NCBI GenBank assembly: GCA_023458615.1
Contig: JAEWYV010000087.1
Location: 1 to 7,722 of the forward strand
Direction of reading: 5' to 3'
DNA length: 7,722 bases
Origin: Bacillota bacterium
Lineage (GTDB): Bacteria > Bacillota > Clostridia > Christensenellales > CAG-138
Positions 4,812-7,722 of this stretch are shown here, piece after piece. The notes under the pieces were generated by a model. It was not told the DNA's origin. It searched no databases and saw nothing but the letters and a program-made list of their open reading frames with translations. Each line of letters opens with the position of its first letter. Positions within the stretch are counted from its first letter, which is position 1. Made by a program: the position numbers and the translations under genes.

Positions 4812-5369
4812 ATGGCAAGTGATATTTTAGACAATACGAAAGAACGCATGCAGAAGACGATTGCCGTTCTTAAGACTGAGCTGGGCGGCCTGCGCGCAGG
4901 GCGCGCAAACCCGCAGCTGCTCGACCGCATTCTGGTTGACTATTACGGAACGCCGACGCCGATTCAACAGCTTGGCAATGTCTCGACACCTGAGCCGAGA
5001 ATGCTTTTGATTTCCGTTTGGGACAACAAGGCCATTCCCGCTGTTGAAAAAGCGATTCAGAAGTCCGATTTGGGCATTAACCCCAGCAACGACGGAAAGG
5101 TCATCCGCCTTCTTTTCCCGGAGCTCAACGAAGAGCGCAGAAAAGAGCTTGTTAAAGTCGTGAAGAAAAAGGGCGAAGAAAGCAAGATTGCAATTCGCGC
5201 GATTCGCCGCGATGCCAACGAGCAAATCAAGAAGGACGAAAAAGACAGCATCATCACCGAGGACGACCGCAAAGCCTTGGACGACAAGGTGCAGAAGCTC
5301 ACAGATGATCTGATCAAAGAGATTGAGAGCATTCTCGCGGCAAAGGAAAAGGAGATTCTCGCGGTTTGA
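4812..5369 (+). CDS. frr: Ribosome recycling factor
   Basis: RRF splits post-termination ribosomes together with EF-G. The 185-residue length is exactly typical. The sequence carries the first long helix of domain I ending in GGLRAGRANPQLLD (25-38). The domain II segment follows: YYGTPTPIQQLGNVSTPEPR (44-63), then LLISVWD. The return helices contain NPSNDGKVIRL (90-100), LNEERRKELVK (105-115) and AIRAIRRDANEQIK (127-140), with the conserved arginines present. The ATG at 4812 has a strong Shine-Dalgarno AGGAGGAA (4798-4805). The gene has its own likely promoter. The TGA stop overlaps a TTG that opens the next small gene (TTGA, 5366-5369), which points to translational coupling with that gene. 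Confidence 0.98.
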   Translation: MASDILDNTKERMQKTIAVLKTELGGLRAGRANPQLLDRILVDYYGTPTPIQQLGNVSTPEPRMLLISVWDNKAIPAVEKAIQKSDLGINPSNDGKVIRLLFPELNEERRKELVKVVKKKGEESKIAIRAIRRDANEQIKKDEKDSIITEDDRKALDDKVQKLTDDLIKEIESILAAKEKEILAV

Positions 5370-5590
5370 CGGGCGTACTTGGGCTCCCGCTGGATCATGC
5401 AATGGATTTGCTTGAGCGGGAAGGCATTACGGTCATTGCGGAGGAAACTCGCTCGAAAAAAGGCGTTGAAAATGGCGTGGATGCACGCGTCATTCGACAG
5501 GATATTCTGGATGGATCACATGTTCGCCTGATATACGCCATCTTTCGAAGCGAGCCTGTAGGCATAGCGGATGATTGTATGAAACAATAA
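5366..5590 (+). CDS. Small single PASTA-like domain protein, overlapping frr
   Basis: The 74-residue reading frame starts at TTG 5366, overlapping the frr stop by 4 bp, with AAGGAG (5349-5354) inside frr 11 nt upstream. The protein reads like one PASTA domain: GVLGLPLDHAMDLLEREGI resembles the typical GxxxxxAxxxLxxxGL opening helix, and ARVIRQ followed by HVRLIYAIF resembles the VIxQ turn and final strand. The middle (ETRSKKGVENGVD) lacks the usual PxxG. PASTA domains normally sit outside the cell on Ser/Thr kinases and penicillin-binding proteins, where they sense peptidoglycan fragments. This one has no signal peptide and no membrane helix, so it would be cytosolic. Its function is unknown. 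An alternative ATG at 5402 would remove the first strand and half the helix, so TTG is preferred. That this is a real gene is likely from the coupling and domain-like composition; the PASTA relationship is by eye only. Confidence 0.7.
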   Translation: MTGVLGLPLDHAMDLLEREGITVIAEETRSKKGVENGVDARVIRQDILDGSHVRLIYAIFRSEPVGIADDCMKQ

Positions 5591-5639
5591 ACCGTCCGCA
5601 ACATTGAGAACATTATCAACCAAATGAAGCGAATGATTT

Positions 5640-5667
5640 AGGTGCAGGGTTCTTTCGCTCTGCACCT
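5640..5667 (+). terminator. Hairpin between the PASTA-like gene and uppS
   Basis: AGGTGCAG (5640-5647) pairs perfectly with CTGCACCT (5660-5667), with two further possible pairs inside (one of them G-U). Only CAATTTGT follows, so the T-tail is weak. It may be a leaky terminator, an mRNA-stabilising hairpin or an attenuator. The hairpin ends 11 nt before the uppS Shine-Dalgarno. I see no convincing promoter between it and uppS, which argues for partial readthrough. Confidence 0.5.
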
Positions 5668-5686
5668 CAATTTGTAACGGGGGAAT

Positions 5687-6439
5687 ATGGCAACTTACAG
5701 CGAGGAAAAGATACGTTCGCTCGGCCTTTTCAAAGAGGCGCTGCCGAAGCATGTAGCAATCATTATGGACGGTAACGGGCGCTGGGCAACGGCAAGAAAT
5801 TTGCCGCGCAGTGCGGGGCACCGTGCGGGCACAGATCGCCTGCGCGGCATCATTCGCCTCAGCTCCGACCTTGGCATCGATTCGCTCACGCTCTATGCGT
5901 TTTCAACGGAAAATAAAAGGCGTCCCGCTGAAGAGGTCGCAACGCTCATGTCCCTCCTGATTGAGTATTTCACCAAAGAAATCGATGAGCTGAATGAAAA
6001 TAATGTGCGTATCCGAATCATTGGAGCCTACGAGGAATTTTCCGTTCCCGTTCGTGCTGCAATTGAGAGCGCGATGAAGCGTACGGAAACCAACACCGGG
6101 CTAAACCTGAACATCGCTTTGAACTATGGGAGCCGGGCAGAGATTTTGCGTGCCGCAAACCTCGCCATGCAGCAGGCAGTTTCCGAAGGAAAGGACGAAA
6201 TAACCGAGGAAATGCTGGAGAGGAACCTCTATACCTACGGTAGGCCGGAGGTGGATCTATTGATTCGCTCCAGCGGGGAACAGCGCCTATCGAACTTTTT
6301 GCTTTATCAGGTCTCCTATTCGGAATTTTTATTCCCCGAGGAGCTCTGGCCTGATTTCTCGGACGAGGCATATCTTGCGGCATTGCGCACCTATCAGGGA
6401 CGTTCGCGCCGCTTTGGCGGACTGGAGGGAAACGCATGA
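5687..6439 (+). CDS. uppS: Undecaprenyl diphosphate synthase (cis-prenyltransferase)
   Basis: The 250-residue enzyme would add isopentenyl diphosphate units in cis to farnesyl diphosphate to make the C55 lipid carrier for peptidoglycan. Key motifs are intact: HVAIIMDGNGRWA with catalytic Asp28, RSAGHRAG (41-48), LYAFSTEN (69-76), and the C-terminal RSSGEQRLSNFLLYQ (194-208) and YSEFLFPEELWPDF (211-224). The family usually has Trp right after the Asn of STEN; here it is Lys77 (STENKRRP). The start at ATG 5687 gives the normal N-terminus; the purine run GGGGGA (5679-5684) is very close, 2 nt away. The stop overlaps the cdsA start as ATGA (6436-6439). The order uppS-cdsA-dxr is standard. Family assignment is secure; activity with Lys77 is assumed. 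Confidence 0.96.
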   Translation: MATYSEEKIRSLGLFKEALPKHVAIIMDGNGRWATARNLPRSAGHRAGTDRLRGIIRLSSDLGIDSLTLYAFSTENKRRPAEEVATLMSLLIEYFTKEIDELNENNVRIRIIGAYEEFSVPVRAAIESAMKRTETNTGLNLNIALNYGSRAEILRAANLAMQQAVSEGKDEITEEMLERNLYTYGRPEVDLLIRSSGEQRLSNFLLYQVSYSEFLFPEELWPDFSDEAYLAALRTYQGRSRRFGGLEGNA

Positions 6440-7254
6440 AGACGCGAATTATCGTCGGCATTGTGCTGGTTGTCTTGCTGATTGTCGTTCTGTTCTTCGG
6501 TGGTTTCCTGCTGTTGAGTGTCCTCGCGCTCTTTTCGCTTGCTGCAATCTATGAGATGGGCCAGACATTCCGAAAGAAGAGTTACGATCCTATTTTGATT
6601 CCGGCTTATGTGTTTGCCGTCGCCTACCCGTTTGTATACTATTATCTGGGTATGCTCTCCATGTTCATCGTCTATATGGCGGCTGTAATGACGACCATGA
6701 TCTGGTCACTATTTACCAAGCGACATACGACAAACGACATTATTCCATCCCTGTTCATTTTGAACTATCCGACGCTTTTTTTGATGTGCATGATGCTGGT
6801 CTACTACAGCTTTAGCAGACCTGTGGCGCTTGTTGCCGCGTGCATGGCCTATGCCGCGCCGGAGGCCTCCGATACCTTTGCCTACTTTGGCGGAACATTC
6901 CTCGGAAAGCACAAGCTTTGCCCGACCATCAGCCCTAAGAAGACGGTAGAAGGTGCGGTATTTGCCCTGATTGGCGGTACGGCGTTTGGATTTGGTATGA
7001 CGTATCTGCAGCACCTTTGGGGAGCCAACATACAGTCCCTCGTGCTGATCCTGCTGGGTCTTGGCTGCGGATTATTCTCGCAGTTTGGAGATTTGTTTGC
7101 CTCGTTGCTGAAGCGTTGGGCGGGTGTAAAAGATTTTTCGAGCGTGTTCCCCGGTCATGGAGGCGTCATCGACCGCATTGACAGCATTATGTTCTGTACG
7201 CCGCTCATTCTCTGTGTGTTCCTGATCATGCAGAAACTATCCATCATCATTTAA
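6436..7254 (+). CDS. cdsA: Phosphatidate cytidylyltransferase (CDP-diacylglycerol synthase)
   Basis: This membrane enzyme converts phosphatidic acid and CTP to CDP-diacylglycerol, the precursor of the anionic phospholipids. The 272-residue protein is mostly hydrophobic helices, beginning at the N-terminus (IIVGIVLVVLLIVVLFF). It ends with the CdsA signature at 223-249: SLLKRW, VKDFSSVFPGHGG and DRID match the PROSITE-type pattern (S-x2-hydrophobic-K-R, then K-D, P-x-H-G-G and D-R-x-D). Upstream, SDTFAYFGG (145-153) and SPKKTVEG (166-173) are the other conserved motifs, including the acidic residue used for metal and CTP binding. Length is in the usual range. Its start codon overlaps the uppS stop by 4 bp, and no separate Shine-Dalgarno is needed beyond GGAGG (6425-6429) inside uppS. 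Confidence 0.97.
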   Translation: MKTRIIVGIVLVVLLIVVLFFGGFLLLSVLALFSLAAIYEMGQTFRKKSYDPILIPAYVFAVAYPFVYYYLGMLSMFIVYMAAVMTTMIWSLFTKRHTTNDIIPSLFILNYPTLFLMCMMLVYYSFSRPVALVAACMAYAAPEASDTFAYFGGTFLGKHKLCPTISPKKTVEGAVFALIGGTAFGFGMTYLQHLWGANIQSLVLILLGLGCGLFSQFGDLFASLLKRWAGVKDFSSVFPGHGGVIDRIDSIMFCTPLILCVFLIMQKLSIII

Positions 7255-7271
7255 CGACGCATGGTGTTATT

Positions 7272-7722
7272 ATGACTAAACAAATCACGGTGCTAGGGTG
7301 CACCGGCTCTATTGGAAAGCAGTCGCTTGACGTCATCGCCTCTCATCCCGGGGAGATGACGCTCTTTGGCATTGCAGCAAACCGGGATGTCGAAGGCCTT
7401 ATCAAGCAGGCACATCTGTATCATCCAAAGTTGATTGCCTGCGAAACAGAGTTTGATGTATCGTTGATTCCGCTGGGAATCGAAGTTTTACTTGGTAGAG
7501 GCGCAACAGCACGACTTGCCGCAATGCAAGAGGCAGATGTAGTCGTGAATGGAGTCAGTGGATTTGCGGCACTTGCCCCGTTGATTGCCGCCCTTAAAGC
7601 AGGGAAACGCGTTGCGCTTGCCAATAAGGAAAGCATTGTTTGCGGAAAAAGATTGGTGGATCAAACGCTCAAAGAATTTGGCGGCGAGATTCTGCCCGTA
7701 GACAGCGAACAGTCGGCCATCT
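7272..7722 (+). CDS. dxr: 1-deoxy-D-xylulose 5-phosphate reductoisomerase, N-terminal part (3' end outside window)
   Basis: Dxr makes 2-C-methyl-D-erythritol 4-phosphate, the first committed intermediate of the MEP isoprenoid route that supplies substrates to UppS. The first 150 residues are visible. They include the NADPH-binding loop GCTGSIG (9-15; Cys10 replaces the more usual Ser), AANRDVEGL (35-43), DVVVNGVSGFAAL (89-101), LANKESIV (116-123) and LPVDSEQSAI (141-150) with metal ligands Asp144 and Glu146. Residue 147 is Gln where the family normally has His. ATG 7272 gives the correct N-terminus, but no real Shine-Dalgarno precedes it; translation may depend on cdsA, 17 bp upstream. The gene is truncated only by the window edge; an RseP-type protease gene often follows in this cluster, out of view. 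Confidence 0.95.
   Translation, partial: MTKQITVLGCTGSIGKQSLDVIASHPGEMTLFGIAANRDVEGLIKQAHLYHPKLIACETEFDVSLIPLGIEVLLGRGATARLAAMQEADVVVNGVSGFAALAPLIAALKAGKRVALANKESIVCGKRLVDQTLKEFGGEILPVDSEQSAI

Noticed and set aside
1..7722. CRISPR array, phage, transposon, toxin-antitoxin or tRNA genes
   Set aside because: No regular repeat-spacer pattern, no transposase or integrase motifs, no terminal inverted repeats and no tRNA cloverleaf were found on either strand.

Overview
This 7.7 kb window reads as a chromosomal housekeeping region of a Gram-positive anaerobe-type Bacillota, most likely class Clostridia. That call rests on the IreB (UPF0297) - RuvX - DUF1292 gene trio, the rpsB-tsf-pyrH-frr-uppS-cdsA-dxr order, the wording of the EF-Ts and UMP kinase proteins, strong AGGAGG ribosome binding sites, and a base composition that looks close to 50% G+C by eye. 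A species-level call is not possible from reading alone. Every supported gene lies on the + strand. I see no tRNA, rRNA, CRISPR array, insertion sequence or prophage gene.

Layout. Positions 1-197 are the tail of a NifU/IscU-type Fe-S scaffold gene, closed by a hairpin terminator. Positions 316-752 are a one-gene unit: promoter, yajC, hairpin. Positions 753-898 carry two adjacent perfect palindromes and an extended -10 promoter, followed by the ireB-ruvX-DUF1292 operon (899-1928). Positions 1995-3853 are a translation unit: strong promoter, roughly 100-nt leader with hairpin potential, rpsB, tsf, and a textbook terminator. Positions 3854-3969 hold two near-identical 17-18 bp repeats ahead of pyrH (3970-4662), which ends at its own hairpin terminator. 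A further promoter drives frr (4812-5369), whose stop codon overlaps the start of a small PASTA-like protein gene. After a hairpin at 5640-5667 come uppS and cdsA, overlapping by 4 bp, and then dxr, which is cut by the window edge.

Functionally the window joins ribosome function (S2, EF-Ts, RRF), pyrimidine nucleotide supply (UMP kinase), and envelope precursor synthesis (DXP reductoisomerase for isoprenoids, UPP synthase for the cell-wall lipid carrier, CDP-DAG synthase for phospholipids). It also includes secretion support (YajC), Fe-S assembly, and a cell-wall-stress signalling component (IreB).

No dramatic new system is visible; most of the window is conventional. The items most worth a second look are: the cytosolic PASTA-like mini-protein translationally linked to frr, in the same window as IreB, a known substrate of PASTA-domain kinases; the paired palindromes upstream of ireB; the repeat-rich pyrH upstream region; the rpsB leader; and substitutions at normally invariant positions in UppS (Trp to Lys) and Dxr (His to Gln).
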